64,000 nt of DNA from Verrucosispora sioxanthis (GTDB lineage: Bacteria; Actinomycetota; Actinomycetes; Mycobacteriales; Micromonosporaceae): NCBI RefSeq assembly GCF_010560025.1, contig NZ_SAIY01000003.1, positions 124,001 through 188,000 on the forward strand. The letters run 5' to 3'. This document shows positions 18,434-27,459 of the stretch, one piece after another (within the stretch, counting starts at the first letter, position 1; each line of letters begins with the position of its first letter). The notes below the pieces were generated by a model, which saw only the letters and a program-made list of their open reading frames with translations, was not told the origin of the DNA and made no database searches. A program made the translations under genes and the position numbers.

Positions 18434-19180
18434 ATGGGCGTGCCGAAGCTGGCCGTGGTTTCCGGAGGTGGCACCGGGATCGGGCGGGCGATCGCCGAGG
18501 AACTGGCCGCGGAGCACGAGGTGGTGCTGCTCGGCCGGCGCGCCGAGGTGCTGCGACGCACCGCCGAGGAGTTGTCCGGCGAGCACCGTCTGGTCCGGGC
18601 GGTGGTCGCCGACCTGTGCGAACCCGACGAGGTACGCCGGGCCGCCGACGAGATCACCGCCGGGGACCGTACGGTCGACGTGCTGGTCAACAACGCCGGG
18701 GGCAACTTCGCGCCGCAGCCCGCCGAGGATCTGTCCACCCTGCGCGAGCAGTACCTGCGCAACCTCGGTGGCAACGTGTTGCCGGTGGTGCTGCTGACCC
18801 AGGCGCTGCTGCCCGCCCTGCGACGTCCGGGTGGGCGGATCGTCACGGTGACCTCCATCGCGGCCTTCCGCGGCAACGCCTCCTACGGGGCCGCCAAGGC
18901 GGCGCTGCACCCGTGGTCCACGGAACTGGCCGCGCGGCTGGCCGGCGCGGGCATCACGGTGAACGTCGTCGCGCCCGGCTACGTGGGCGGCACCGAGTTC
19001 TACCGGGACCGGATGACACCGGAGTTCCACCGGCAGCGTTCGGCGCAGGCGCCGGTCGGTCGCGGCGGCACGGTGGCCGATGTCGCCGGCCTCGTCGGCT
19101 ACCTCGCCGGTGCCACGGCGGGTTTCGTCACCGGCCAGATCATCCAGATCAACGGTGGCGCGCTGATGGGCCGGGGCTGA
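18434..19180 (+). CDS. Short-chain dehydrogenase/reductase
   Basis: A 248-residue Rossmann enzyme. It has a glycine-rich GGGTGIGRAIAEEL at the N-terminus, VNNAGGN, the catalytic Ser in VTSIAAF, and Tyr/Lys in YGAAKAAL. The end GQIIQINGG is typical of 3-oxoacyl-ACP reductase-like members. It probably reduces a ketone or oxidises an alcohol with NAD(P). The substrate is unknown. ATG 18434 is preferred to GTG 18431 because the GAGAGGGG upstream is better spaced. It is the only plus-strand gene inside the core of the cluster and shares a short divergent promoter region with the aminotransferase. Confidence 0.87.
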   Translation: MGVPKLAVVSGGGTGIGRAIAEELAAEHEVVLLGRRAEVLRRTAEELSGEHRLVRAVVADLCEPDEVRRAADEITAGDRTVDVLVNNAGGNFAPQPAEDLSTLREQYLRNLGGNVLPVVLLTQALLPALRRPGGRIVTVTSIAAFRGNASYGAAKAALHPWSTELAARLAGAGITVNVVAPGYVGGTEFYRDRMTPEFHRQRSAQAPVGRGGTVADVAGLVGYLAGATAGFVTGQIIQINGGALMGRG

Positions 19181-19184
19181 CCCG

Positions 19185-19256
19185 GGACCGGCCGACGGCC
19201 GCCGGACGGGCCCCCGGTGGGGTCCGCCGCCGGCTCGCCGGCGCGTCGGCCGGTCC
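19185..19256. terminator. Bidirectional terminator between SDR and lyase genes
   Basis: A 13-base perfect inverted repeat, GGACCGGCCGACG (19185-19197) and its complement (19244-19256), encloses a smaller CCGCCGG/CCGGCGG-type hairpin. It lies between converging stops at 19180 and 19273. Confidence 0.7.
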
Positions 19257-19272
19257 TGTCGTCGTGCACCGG

Positions 19273-20682
19273 TCACCCGCGGCCTGCCAGCCACTTGCGC
19301 GCCTCCGCCACGGCACGATGGGTCAGGTCGGTCGACGCACCGAGATAGCGGGCCGGATCGAAGATCACCTCAACTTCGTGGTCGGGCAGCAGGCGGCGTA
19401 GCTCGGCGCAGCCGTCCAGGGACTCCCGCAGCGAGCCACCGGCGTCGTGGGCCTGCTGGCTGAGCTCGTAGACGCGCTCGTGGGCGGTCTGTTTGCCCAC
19501 ATGCGCGCCGAGGGCGAGCATCAGCCGCTCGGAGGCGAGCTGGTCGGCGACGACCCGGGTGTTCTCCCGCAGCCGGTCGACGTTGACGGTGAGGCCGCTG
19601 ACCAGCTCCCGGGTGATCTCACAGGCGGCCAGGGTGTAGTGGGACACGTCCGGCACGCACGCCCACTCCACCCGCAGCGCCCGCGAGTCCCGCTCGTGGT
19701 CACCGATCATCCCGCCGTACGCGATGCCCGCCTGGGCGGCGGCGAGCTTCGCCATCACCACCACCTGCTCGCACCGCTCCGGGTTGCGCTTGTGCGGCAT
19801 GGTGCTCGACCCGACCTTGCCGTACCGCCACGGCTCGGTGACCTCGCCGAACTCGGGCCGGCCGATGGTGCGGATCTCGTCGGCCACCCGGCCCAGGGTG
19901 CCGGCCACCATGGCCAGGGTGGTGACGAACTCCACCACCCGGTCGCGGGCCACGTGCCAGCCGATCGTCGGTACGCCCAGACCGAGCCGCGCGGCGAACC
20001 GCTCCAGCAACCCGATGCCCTCGGTGCCGAAGCCGGCCATGGTCCCGGCACCGCCGAACAGCTGGGCCACCACCACCCGGGACCGGACGGTCGCCAGTCG
20101 CTCGGTGTGCCGCAGGATCTCGTCGATCCAGCTGGCGGCCTTGAGGCCGAAACTCATCGGCAGTGCCGCGCGGGCGTGGGTGCGTCCCACCGCCACCGTC
20201 TCGGCGTGTTCCTCGGCCAGCTCCACCAGGCAGCCGAGAATCTCCGTCAGCTCCCGGTCGATCTCGTCGAGGGTGTCGCGGATCTCCAGCGACTGCCCCG
20301 TGTCCTGGATGTCCTGGGTGGTGGCGCCGAAGTGGATGAACTCCCCGGTGCCGTCCGGGCAGGCCGCCTGGAACACCCGCAGCAGGCCGACGAGCGAGTG
20401 CCCGGAGCGTTCGATCTCCTGCTGCACCGCGTCCAGGTCGATGCGGTCCAGCCGGGCCGCCGACACGATGCCCTCGACCGCCCTGGCGGGGATCATGCCC
20501 AGCTCACCCTGCGCCTGGGCCAGCGCCGCCTCGATGTCGAGCCAGCGCTGCTTGCGACAGACGTCGCAGTAGATCCGCCGGCTGGCGGCGGTCGCGTAGC
20601 GGTTGCCGTAGAAGCGGGAGTCGGTGATGTGGCCCCGCTCGTGGCGGCAGGTCTCGACCGAATGGGCGTGGGTGACGGACAT
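19273..20682 (-). CDS. Fumarase/aspartase-superfamily lyase (adenylosuccinate lyase-like)
   Basis: A 469-residue protein with the superfamily signature KVGSSTMPHKRNPERCEQV near residue 289. GATTQDIQDTGQ lies near 115, and VGRTHARAALPMSFG supplies the second conserved His. Such enzymes eliminate fumarate, or a fumarate-like acid, from N-substituted aspartates. It does not read like housekeeping PurB: the first 35 residues carry extra cysteines (ETCRHERG, CDVCRKQ), and it sits at the end of a biosynthetic operon. Start 20682 follows ACGGAGGCACC, 15 bases after the dehydrogenase homologue. I infer that it releases an amine such as 2,3-diaminopropionate from an aspartyl adduct made by the beta-synthase homologue. 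A nitrosuccinate-type lyase is an alternative. Confidence 0.85.
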   Translation of the reverse strand: MSVTHAHSVETCRHERGHITDSRFYGNRYATAASRRIYCDVCRKQRWLDIEAALAQAQGELGMIPARAVEGIVSAARLDRIDLDAVQQEIERSGHSLVGLLRVFQAACPDGTGEFIHFGATTQDIQDTGQSLEIRDTLDEIDRELTEILGCLVELAEEHAETVAVGRTHARAALPMSFGLKAASWIDEILRHTERLATVRSRVVVAQLFGGAGTMAGFGTEGIGLLERFAARLGLGVPTIGWHVARDRVVEFVTTLAMVAGTLGRVADEIRTIGRPEFGEVTEPWRYGKVGSSTMPHKRNPERCEQVVVMAKLAAAQAGIAYGGMIGDHERDSRALRVEWACVPDVSHYTLAACEITRELVSGLTVNVDRLRENTRVVADQLASERLMLALGAHVGKQTAHERVYELSQQAHDAGGSLRESLDGCAELRRLLPDHEVEVIFDPARYLGASTDLTHRAVAEARKWLAGRG

Positions 20683-20697
20683 CGGTGCCTCCGTGGT

Positions 20698-21883
20698 TCA
20701 GCGACGAACGGGTCGGCTGGTCGCGGTCAGTGGTCGGGTGAGGAAGGGGCTGGTGCCGTACGGCGGCTGGTCGGGGGTCACGCGGGCGGCGGCGGCCGTG
20801 TCGTACGCCACCTGGCGCAGCGGCAGGCCCCGGCGGCGGGCCTCGTCGGTGAGATGGTCGACGAGCTGACGCATCAGCTCCGTCACGCCGTCGAGCACCC
20901 CGCGCGGGCTCGGACAGCGGGTGGGCCCGAACAGCGCCTCCATCGAGGCTGAGCCGCCGATGCCGCCGACGAAGTCGGGCACCACGAGCACTCCCGCCCG
21001 GTGCAGCGCGTGCTCCGCCTGCGGGCTGAGCCGCAGTTGGCACCGACCACCACCACCGGTGCCGGCAGCCGTTCGGCCCGCTCCGCCGGCAGCCCGTCGG
21101 CGCCGGCGGCGAGCAGGACCAGGTCGGTGGGGAGGTCGAGCAGCGCGGCGCCGGCATCCGTCGGACGTGTCGAGCCATTTGCGACACCGGGGTGCCGGCC
21201 GGCTCGGCCAGCATCGCGGCGACGTCCAGTCCGCGCGGGTCGGCGACGCAGCCGTACTCGTCGGCGATCCCGGTGATCCGTACGCCCTCCTGCGCCAGGG
21301 TGTACGCCGCCGCGCGTCCCAGGTTGCCGAACCCCTGCAGGGTGCAGGAGAGCGGACCCGGCAGGGCACTGGCGCGGGCGGCCATCACCGCCGCCTGGGC
21401 CAGGGCGTGCCCGGCGCGGCGCTCGGCCAGGGTCAGCGCGCCGACGTGCTGGTCGAGCAGGCCCATCCGCGCGACGAACTCCGCCTCACTGAACTCCTGG
21501 GCGCCCCGGACGGCGTACTTGATCGACGGGATGCCCTCCAGCAGGGCGAGCTGTTCCAACTCGTCCCAGTGGGTGCCCATGTCGCAGCCCATGCTGAACC
21601 GGGTCATCAGCTGCCCGCGCAGGAAGCGCAGGAAGCGGCGCAGCGCCGCCGCCTTGCCCGGTGCCCTCGGGTCGTAGTCGATGCCGCATTTCGCGCCGTC
21701 GACGTTGATGCCCAGCAGCCGCTCCTTGAGGGTCATCCGGGAGGCCAGTTCGCCCAGCTCCGCCGCGGTCAGCCCGGGTTTCACCCGGCAACCACCGGCG
21801 GCCAGCCGGCAGTCCAGCCCGTCGTAGACCAGCCACCCCCGGAACCCCTCGATCGGGTCCACGTACTCGATGACAGCGTTCAC
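20698..21883 (-). CDS. Glu/Leu/Phe/Val dehydrogenase homologue, two frameshifts in this sequence
   Basis: The N-terminal frame (from GTG 21883) has the substrate-domain pattern of the family: AGGCRVKPGLTAAELGELA, NVDGAKCGIDYDP and GCDMGTHWDELE. Next comes the NAD-domain motif LQGFGNLGRAAAYTLAQ. The reading frame then breaks near 21182 and again near 21030. The middle piece (DLPTDLVLLAAGADGLPAE, VVVVGANCG) and the end piece (LSPQAEHALHRAG, VPDFVGGIGGSAS) join perfectly if one base is restored at each point. The total length then becomes 396 codons. The gene starts with a GTGA overlap with the beta-synthase homologue. It may oxidise or aminate an amino acid precursor. The catalytic-type Lys in DGAKCG is present. 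Confidence 0.75.
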
Positions 21884-23277
21884 GGCTTCCCCCGCGATGA
21901 TGGTGCGGACCCGCTCGCGCCCCCACCCTCGCCCAGGTACGCGACCAGGCAGCGGGCGGTCAGCAGGCAACGCGGGAGTCCTCCGTCGACCACCAGCACG
22001 GCGGTCGACGGCTCGGACAGCATCGGAACCACGTCCGGCAACGGCGTGCCGGCGCCGACCTGCGGCGGCGGCGGGCTCAGGTGATCGCCGACCAGGTCGT
22101 CGGCGCCGGCACCGGCGGCGTACGCACCGGCGAGCGTCGCCTCGGTGACGCATCCCAGGATCTCCGCCAGCCGCAGCGGCGGTGCCGCTGCACTGACCAG
22201 CAGGTGCGTGGTGTCGGCGTCACGCAGCAGCTTCGCCGCGTTGGCCAGGGTCTCGTCCGGCCGGATCAGCGGCGGATGTCCGCCGGTCGCGGCGTCGCGC
22301 ACCCTCGGCTGGTCGGTCGGTGGGTCGTACAGGCCCAGGCCGGCGAGCCAGTCGTCGTTGAAGATCTTGGACAGGTAGCCACGGCCGGAGTCCGGTAGCA
22401 GCACGACGACGAGTGCCTCCGGCCCGGCCGCGGCGGCGACCCGCACCGCCGCGGCGGCGGCCATCCCACCGGAGCCGCCGGTGAGCAGGGCGTCCTCGCG
22501 GGCCAACCGGCGGGTCATCAGGATCGACTCCTGGTCGGTGACCGCGATGACCTCGTCGACCACCGTCGGGTCGTAGGAGTCCGGACAGCTCGGCTGACCC
22601 ACCCCTTCGACCAGGTACGGCCGCCCGGTGCCACCGGAGTAGATCGAACCGTCCGGGTCGACGCCGATGATCCGAACCGTCCCGCCGGAGACCTCCCGCA
22701 GGTAGCGCCCGGCACCGGAGATCGTGCCGCCGGTGCCGATCCCGGCGACGAAGTGCGTCAGTCGGCCCTCGGTCTGCCGCCACAGCTCCGGTCCGGTGGT
22801 GTGGTAGTGCGATTCCGGGTTGCTGCGGTTGGCGTACTGGTTGAGCTGTACCGCGCCGGGCCGCTCGGAGGCTATCCGGGAGGCCACGCTGCGGTACGAG
22901 TCCGGGTGCTCGGGCCGTACGGCGGCGGGGCAGACCACCACCTCCGCCCCGTACGCCCGCAGCACGTCGATCTTGTCGCGGGACACCTTGTCGGGGCAGG
23001 TGAAGACGCAGTGGTAGCCCTTCTGCTGGGCCACGATGGCCAGCCCCACCCCGGTGTTGCCGGAGGTGGGCTCGACGATGGTCCCGCCGGGACGCAGCAG
23101 GCCGTCGGCCTCGGCCGTCTCCACCATCCGCAGGGCGATGCGGTCCTTCACCGAACCGCCCGGGTTCAGGTACTCCACCTTGGCGTAGAGCGGGGCCGAG
23201 CCGGGCGGCACCACGCTGCGCAGTCGCACCAGCGGGGTGTCACCGATCAGCTCGGTAAGTGATTCGTGCATGTTCAC
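21880..23277 (-). CDS. Cystathionine beta-synthase-like PLP enzyme with C-terminal CBS pair
   Basis: A 465-residue fold-type II enzyme. PLP lysine 44 lies in NPGGSVKDR. SGNTG binds the substrate carboxylate, and GTGGTISGAG binds the phosphate. After about residue 330 come two weak CBS-like repeats, as in full-length cystathionine beta-synthases. It catalyses beta-replacement on serine, O-phosphoserine or a related donor. The incoming nucleophile is unknown. Given the neighbouring fumarate-type lyase, I suggest aspartate (or another amine) as nucleophile, leading to 2,3-diaminopropionate. A sulfur role is also possible. The GTG start at 23277 overlaps the ThDP gene stop and has GGAGGTGAG upstream; ATG 23271 is an alternative. 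Confidence 0.87.
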   Translation of the reverse strand: MNMHESLTELIGDTPLVRLRSVVPPGSAPLYAKVEYLNPGGSVKDRIALRMVETAEADGLLRPGGTIVEPTSGNTGVGLAIVAQQKGYHCVFTCPDKVSRDKIDVLRAYGAEVVVCPAAVRPEHPDSYRSVASRIASERPGAVQLNQYANRSNPESHYHTTGPELWRQTEGRLTHFVAGIGTGGTISGAGRYLREVSGGTVRIIGVDPDGSIYSGGTGRPYLVEGVGQPSCPDSYDPTVVDEVIAVTDQESILMTRRLAREDALLTGGSGGMAAAAAVRVAAAAGPEALVVVLLPDSGRGYLSKIFNDDWLAGLGLYDPPTDQPRVRDAATGGHPPLIRPDETLANAAKLLRDADTTHLLVSAAAPPLRLAEILGCVTEATLAGAYAAGAGADDLVGDHLSPPPPQVGAGTPLPDVVPMLSEPSTAVLVVDGGLPRCLLTARCLVAYLGEGGGASGSAPSSRGKP

Positions 23278-24992
23278 CCGACACTCACCTCCATGCTCAC
23301 CGGGCCGCTCACGCTCAGCCGGCGGTACGCCGAGATCCAGGACAGGCTCGTGCGCACGTCGACCACCACCGGCCCGCCGTGGGCCAGCGCCCGGGCCAGG
23401 CACGGCTCCACGTCCTGCTCCGTGGTGACCGCGAGCCCCAACGCGCCGTACGCGCGGGCGAGCGCGACGAAGTCGGGATTGTCGAGGTCGGTGGCGATGA
23501 CCCGGCCGGGGTACGCCCGCTCCTGGTGCGCCCGGATGGTGCCGTAGCTGCCGTTGTTGGCGATCACCACGATCAACGGCAGGCGGCGGCTCACCGCGGT
23601 GGCCAGTTCGGAGCCGGTCATCAGGAATCCGCCGTCGCCCACGATCACCACCGTCGGCCGGCCGGTACGCAGCGCGGCGGCCACGCCACCGGGCACCCCG
23701 AAACCCATGGCGCTGGAACCGACGCCGAGCATCCGCGCGTCGCCGGTCAACCGCAGGTAGCGGTAGAGCCAGCTGGTGAAGGTGCCGGAGTCGAGGGTGA
23801 CCACCACGTCGCCGCCGGTCAGTTCGTCCAATCCGGCGACGAGCGCACCGAAGGCCAGGCCGTCGTCGGCGGGGTGCGGCGCCCACCGGGCCTTGGCCAC
23901 CTCCAGCTGGTGCAGCTCGTCAACCCAGCCGACCCGCCCCGCGTCCACCCCGGCCGGTGCGAGATCGGCCAGTTGCCGCAGGAACTGCACCGGGTCGGCG
24001 GCCAGCCCGACCGTCGGCGGATGGGTGCGGCCGATCCGCTGCGGGTCGGGGTAGACGTGCACCAGTGCCTGTGCGGGGTTGCCGGGCCTCGGCAGCCGCC
24101 GCGACAGCGTGGTCACGTCGTCGAGTCGGGTGCCGACCGCCAGCACCAGGTCGGCGCGGTCGAGCAGGGTCCGCTGCCGTTCCTGGGTGTTGTTGTGCAG
24201 GTGGCCGGCGTAGCACGGGTCCCGGTTGTCGAACAGGTCCTGCCGCTTGTTGCTGGTCAGCACGGGCAGGTGATGCCGGTGGGCGGCGGCGGCCAACACC
24301 CGCCGCCCGGCCTCGCCGCCGAGCGTGCCGCCGGCCAGCAGCAGGGGACGTTCCGCACCGTGCAGCAGCTCCCGTACCCGGTCGAGGTCGGCCGGGGCGG
24401 CCGCGGTCGCGCCCGGCTGCCAGCGGGTCGGTGCCGCGCCGACCGGATCCGGCAGGTCCAGCACGTCCTCGGGCAGCACCAGCACGACCGGGCCTGGGGT
24501 GCCCGACTGGGCGGTGCGGAACGCGCGGGCGACGAACTCACCGGTGCGGGCCGGCTCCAGCAGCACCAGCACCTCCTTGGCCAGCCCGCTGAAGGCGCGT
24601 GCGTAGTCGACCTCCTGGAACGCCTCGGTGCCGAGGTCGCAGCGGGGCACCTGGCCGATCACCAGGACCAGCGGTGTGGCGTCGTACCAGGCGGAGTGCA
24701 CCGCGATGCTCGCGTTGGTGGCCCCCGGGCCCCGGCTGACCAGGCACACCCCCGCTCGTCCGGTGAGCTTCGCGTCGGCCACCGCGGCGAAGCCGGCGGA
24801 GGCCTCGTGCCGGCTGGTGACCACGTCGACTGTCGACGCGGCGTGCAACTCGTCCAGCACCGCCAGGTAGCTCTCCCCGGCGACGCAGAAGACCCGGTCC
24901 ACGCCGTGGGCGAGCAGCGTGTCCACGACGGTGGCGGCGACGGTGCGCGGTGTCGGCGACGCCCGGTCCGCCGCCGGCGGGGCGGTTGTCAC
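23274..24992 (-). CDS. Thiamine diphosphate-dependent enzyme, acetolactate synthase-like
   Basis: A 572-residue protein with the three-domain layout of the family. The N-terminal pyrimidine domain has catalytic Glu63 in SRHEASAGFAAVADA and GPGATNASIAVHSAW. The central domain follows. The C-terminal pyrophosphate domain has GDGGFLMTGSELATAV near residue 447 and NNGSYGTI. It should join or decarboxylate 2-oxo acids. It differs from housekeeping acetolactate synthase in the FAD-region residues, and no small subunit is nearby. In the cluster it may make an unusual 2-oxo or hydroxy acid. The GTG start at 24992 overlaps the previous stop as GTGA. Confidence 0.85.
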   Translation of the reverse strand: MTTAPPAADRASPTPRTVAATVVDTLLAHGVDRVFCVAGESYLAVLDELHAASTVDVVTSRHEASAGFAAVADAKLTGRAGVCLVSRGPGATNASIAVHSAWYDATPLVLVIGQVPRCDLGTEAFQEVDYARAFSGLAKEVLVLLEPARTGEFVARAFRTAQSGTPGPVVLVLPEDVLDLPDPVGAAPTRWQPGATAAAPADLDRVRELLHGAERPLLLAGGTLGGEAGRRVLAAAAHRHHLPVLTSNKRQDLFDNRDPCYAGHLHNNTQERQRTLLDRADLVLAVGTRLDDVTTLSRRLPRPGNPAQALVHVYPDPQRIGRTHPPTVGLAADPVQFLRQLADLAPAGVDAGRVGWVDELHQLEVAKARWAPHPADDGLAFGALVAGLDELTGGDVVVTLDSGTFTSWLYRYLRLTGDARMLGVGSSAMGFGVPGGVAAALRTGRPTVVIVGDGGFLMTGSELATAVSRRLPLIVVIANNGSYGTIRAHQERAYPGRVIATDLDNPDFVALARAYGALGLAVTTEQDVEPCLARALAHGGPVVVDVRTSLSWISAYRRLSVSGPVSMEVSVG

Positions 24993-26299
24993 GGCAGTTC
25001 CCCGTCGACCGTTGAGGGCCGGAACTTGCTGTCGGCAAGGGCCGGCGGGTAGATGATCGCCGCGTCGTCGAAGGTCTGCCCGACCGTCTGGTACTGCATG
25101 ACCACCAGCTCCGGCGGGTTGTGGTGCCAGTGCTCGGCGCCCCGCTCGAAGCGCAGCGGGCCCCGCCAGGTGTCGAACTCGGTGGACTCCAGGGCGTCGA
25201 GCAGGCCCTCGCGGCTGTCCGTGCCGGCCACCTGCAACGCCTGGCCGATGATGGTCACGTCGGTGAAGGCGCTCAGGCAGGTGTCCGGCGGCGCGAAGCC
25301 GTAACGCTGCATGAACCGGTCGGTGAACCAGCGTCCGATCGGCGTCATCTCCGACCACGAGGGACGGAACTTCGTGGCCGGCCACATCACCCCGTTGCCG
25401 CCCGCGCCGGCCATCCGCCAGTAGTCCTGGGAGCGCATCGGGAAACCGAAGGTCACCATCATCGGCACCGCGGGCAGCAGACCGATCTCGATGGCCTGCT
25501 GGAGGATGTGGTAGCTGTTGCCGACCGGGCCACCGCCGGCGACGACGTTGAGCCCGCCGTTGATGAACGCGTCCGGCTGCCACTGCTTGATCTGCCGCAG
25601 CTGCTCCCGCCAGTCGAGCGCGACCTCCTGCTCGAAGTCGAACCGGAGGAACTCCATGCCGTGCCGCGACTCGCCGTACTGCTGGAGGGTGTCGGCCATG
25701 GTCTTGCCGAACACCGTGTCGGGCGCGATCATGCCGATGCGGCGGGCGCCGATGTCGGCCAGGCAGTCCATCATCAGCGGTACCCGGTCGGCGATCGAGA
25801 AGTAGGTGCGGAAGATCGTGCGCCGCCCGTGGGTCACCGTGCTGTGCCCGTTCTCGACGAACATCGGCACGCCGATCTTCTCGCACATCTCCGCCACCCA
25901 CGGGGTGGTACGCAGGTGCCACTGGCCCAGCACGGCGAGCACCTCGTCGACCATGGCGAGCTTCGCCATGCCCGCGACGGCGGAGCGCGGGAAACCCTCC
26001 TCCGCGGCGGTCGCCATGTCGTTGTACGCGATGAACGAGACGTTGCGCCCACCCAGTACGCCGCCGTGTTCACGCAGGTACTCGGCACCCAGGCGGGCAC
26101 CTCGCGAGACCAGTACGCCGGCCATCGCGTCACCGGGGCGGCTCATCGGCGACAGGATCCCGATCTTGATCGGGTTGTCGCCGGCGACCGAGTTCACCGC
26201 CTCGATCTCCTGCAACGCCAGCTCCATCGGAGTGCTCGCCGGTGCGGTCGGCTGCGGGTTGCGCGGCGCGGGAACCTCGGCGTTCGTCGTGGTGGTCAC
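24989..26299 (-). CDS. Cytoplasmic homologue of branched-chain amino acid/amide-binding proteins
   Basis: A 436-residue protein with the two-lobed periplasmic-binding-protein type I fold (AmiC/UrtA/LivJ group): IKIGILSPMSRPGDAMAGV, GARLGAEYLREHGGVLGG, VLAVLGQWHL and IGMIAPDTVFGKT. It has no signal peptide or lipobox. The N-terminus is a hydrophilic Thr/Pro/Ala stretch, and no permease is encoded nearby, so it is probably a cytoplasmic ligand sensor or an adapted enzyme. A GTG start at 26299 is chosen for the AGAAGGAGAG before it. The open frame would also allow a longer form from 26347 overlapping the sulfotransferase stop. Its place amid biosynthetic enzymes is unusual, and its job is unknown. 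Confidence 0.75.
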   Translation of the reverse strand: MTTTTNAEVPAPRNPQPTAPASTPMELALQEIEAVNSVAGDNPIKIGILSPMSRPGDAMAGVLVSRGARLGAEYLREHGGVLGGRNVSFIAYNDMATAAEEGFPRSAVAGMAKLAMVDEVLAVLGQWHLRTTPWVAEMCEKIGVPMFVENGHSTVTHGRRTIFRTYFSIADRVPLMMDCLADIGARRIGMIAPDTVFGKTMADTLQQYGESRHGMEFLRFDFEQEVALDWREQLRQIKQWQPDAFINGGLNVVAGGGPVGNSYHILQQAIEIGLLPAVPMMVTFGFPMRSQDYWRMAGAGGNGVMWPATKFRPSWSEMTPIGRWFTDRFMQRYGFAPPDTCLSAFTDVTIIGQALQVAGTDSREGLLDALESTEFDTWRGPLRFERGAEHWHHNPPELVVMQYQTVGQTFDDAAIIYPPALADSKFRPSTVDGELP

Positions 26300-26343
26300 G
26301 GCATCTCTCCTTCTGCGGTCGGCTCGTGCCAGATGGGACAAGG

Positions 26344-27459
26344 TCACAGTCGGTAGTCGGCCCGGTAGTCGGCGAAGCGACGGCGCAGGCCGTCCGCGTC
26401 GAGCCCGTAGTCGCTCAGTCGGTACTGGTGGCGGCCCGGAGCGGTGTGCGCGGCGGTGCGGATCGCCGACCGCACCGCGTGCTGGGCCGCGGCGTCGAAC
26501 GGCAACCCGGCGAACTCGCAGACCCGGCCGAGGACCGTCACCGGGTCGGCGACCAGGTCCCGGTAGCGCAGGTCGAGCACCGGCAGACCGGCGAACGCCT
26601 CGGGGTCACGCAGGCCCGGCAGGGCGGCGGCGGTGCGGTCCAGCCAGAAGGCACCGATCTGGTACGGGTCGACGTGCCGGGAACGCGCCGCCCGCACCGT
26701 CCGGGTGAGACTGCACACCGAGGCCACCGTGGTCACCGGATCCCGGTGCAGCCGGACGACCCGGGCCTGCGGGTAGGTGCCGGCCAGGTCCGCGGCGTGC
26801 CACAGGTGGAACGGGCACTTGAGCACCACGTGCTGGCCCGCGCCGGAGCCGACGATCGCGGCGAGCTGTTCCCGGTGCAACCCGTACGCCGCGGTGTGGT
26901 CCTGGCGGGACAGCCAGTCGAGGTATCCGGGCACGTGGTAGCGCAGGCCGAAGATCTCGGAGTGGAAGCTGTTGGCGATCAGCCGGTGGCACTCCTCGGG
27001 CTTGCGAGGATGCAGCGGATGGATCGCGGCGAAGGCCGGGGCGGCCCGGTGGTACTCCGCCACGTAACGGTCGGCCGCGGCCACCAGTTCCTCGGGCGGC
27101 TGCGTCGCGGCCGGTGCCAGCAGCTCCCACAGCTGCGGCGCGCGCACCCGCGGGTGCGCGGCGAGCAGCAGTTGCAGCAGGGTCGTCCCGGTGCGGTGCA
27201 GTCCGGTCACCACGGTCACGGCCGGCGGCCGGTCCGTCGACGGCCGCTGTCGGGCGGCCAGCCGCTGCTGGACGCGCAGGGCGTTCACCAGCGAGTCGCG
27301 CGCCACCCGCGCCCCGTCGGGCGTGAGCTGCGCCTCCTCGTTGATCGCCCGGACCAGCCGGTGCAGCGCGGGCTGGAAGCGAAGTCCGGCGGTGGCCGCC
27401 TCGCCCTCGCCGAGCGCGGCCCGGGTCACCTCGTCCGGATCCAGCAGGACGGTGGTCAT
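26344..27459 (-). CDS. PAPS-dependent sulfotransferase family protein
   Basis: A 371-residue protein of the Sulfotransfer_3 type. The 5'-phosphosulfate loop is TGLHRTGTTLLQLLLAAHP near residue 85. The 3'-phosphate motif RVVRLHRDPVTTVASVCSL contains the usual Arg-Asp-Pro. A late segment, RYHVPGYLDWLSRQD, is common in this group. It should transfer sulfate from PAPS to a hydroxyl or amine on a small molecule. The start is an ATGA overlap with the mutase E gene, with GGGAGGTG upstream, so translation is coupled. In the cluster it would give a sulfated peptide or intermediate; the target is unknown. Confidence 0.85.
   Translation of the reverse strand: MTTVLLDPDEVTRAALGEGEAATAGLRFQPALHRLVRAINEEAQLTPDGARVARDSLVNALRVQQRLAARQRPSTDRPPAVTVVTGLHRTGTTLLQLLLAAHPRVRAPQLWELLAPAATQPPEELVAAADRYVAEYHRAAPAFAAIHPLHPRKPEECHRLIANSFHSEIFGLRYHVPGYLDWLSRQDHTAAYGLHREQLAAIVGSGAGQHVVLKCPFHLWHAADLAGTYPQARVVRLHRDPVTTVASVCSLTRTVRAARSRHVDPYQIGAFWLDRTAAALPGLRDPEAFAGLPVLDLRYRDLVADPVTVLGRVCEFAGLPFDAAAQHAVRSAIRTAAHTAPGRHQYRLSDYGLDADGLRRRFADYRADYRL

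Noticed and set aside
19273-20682. Nitrosuccinate lyase (CreD-like) for nitrite and N-N bond formation
   Set aside because: Its partner, a CreE-type flavin monooxygenase that oxidises aspartate, is not in the window. I keep it only as an alternative function.
20698-21883. Calling the dehydrogenase homologue a pseudogene
   Set aside because: Both breaks are restored by single bases, all motifs are intact on each side, and similar deletions affect housekeeping urease genes.
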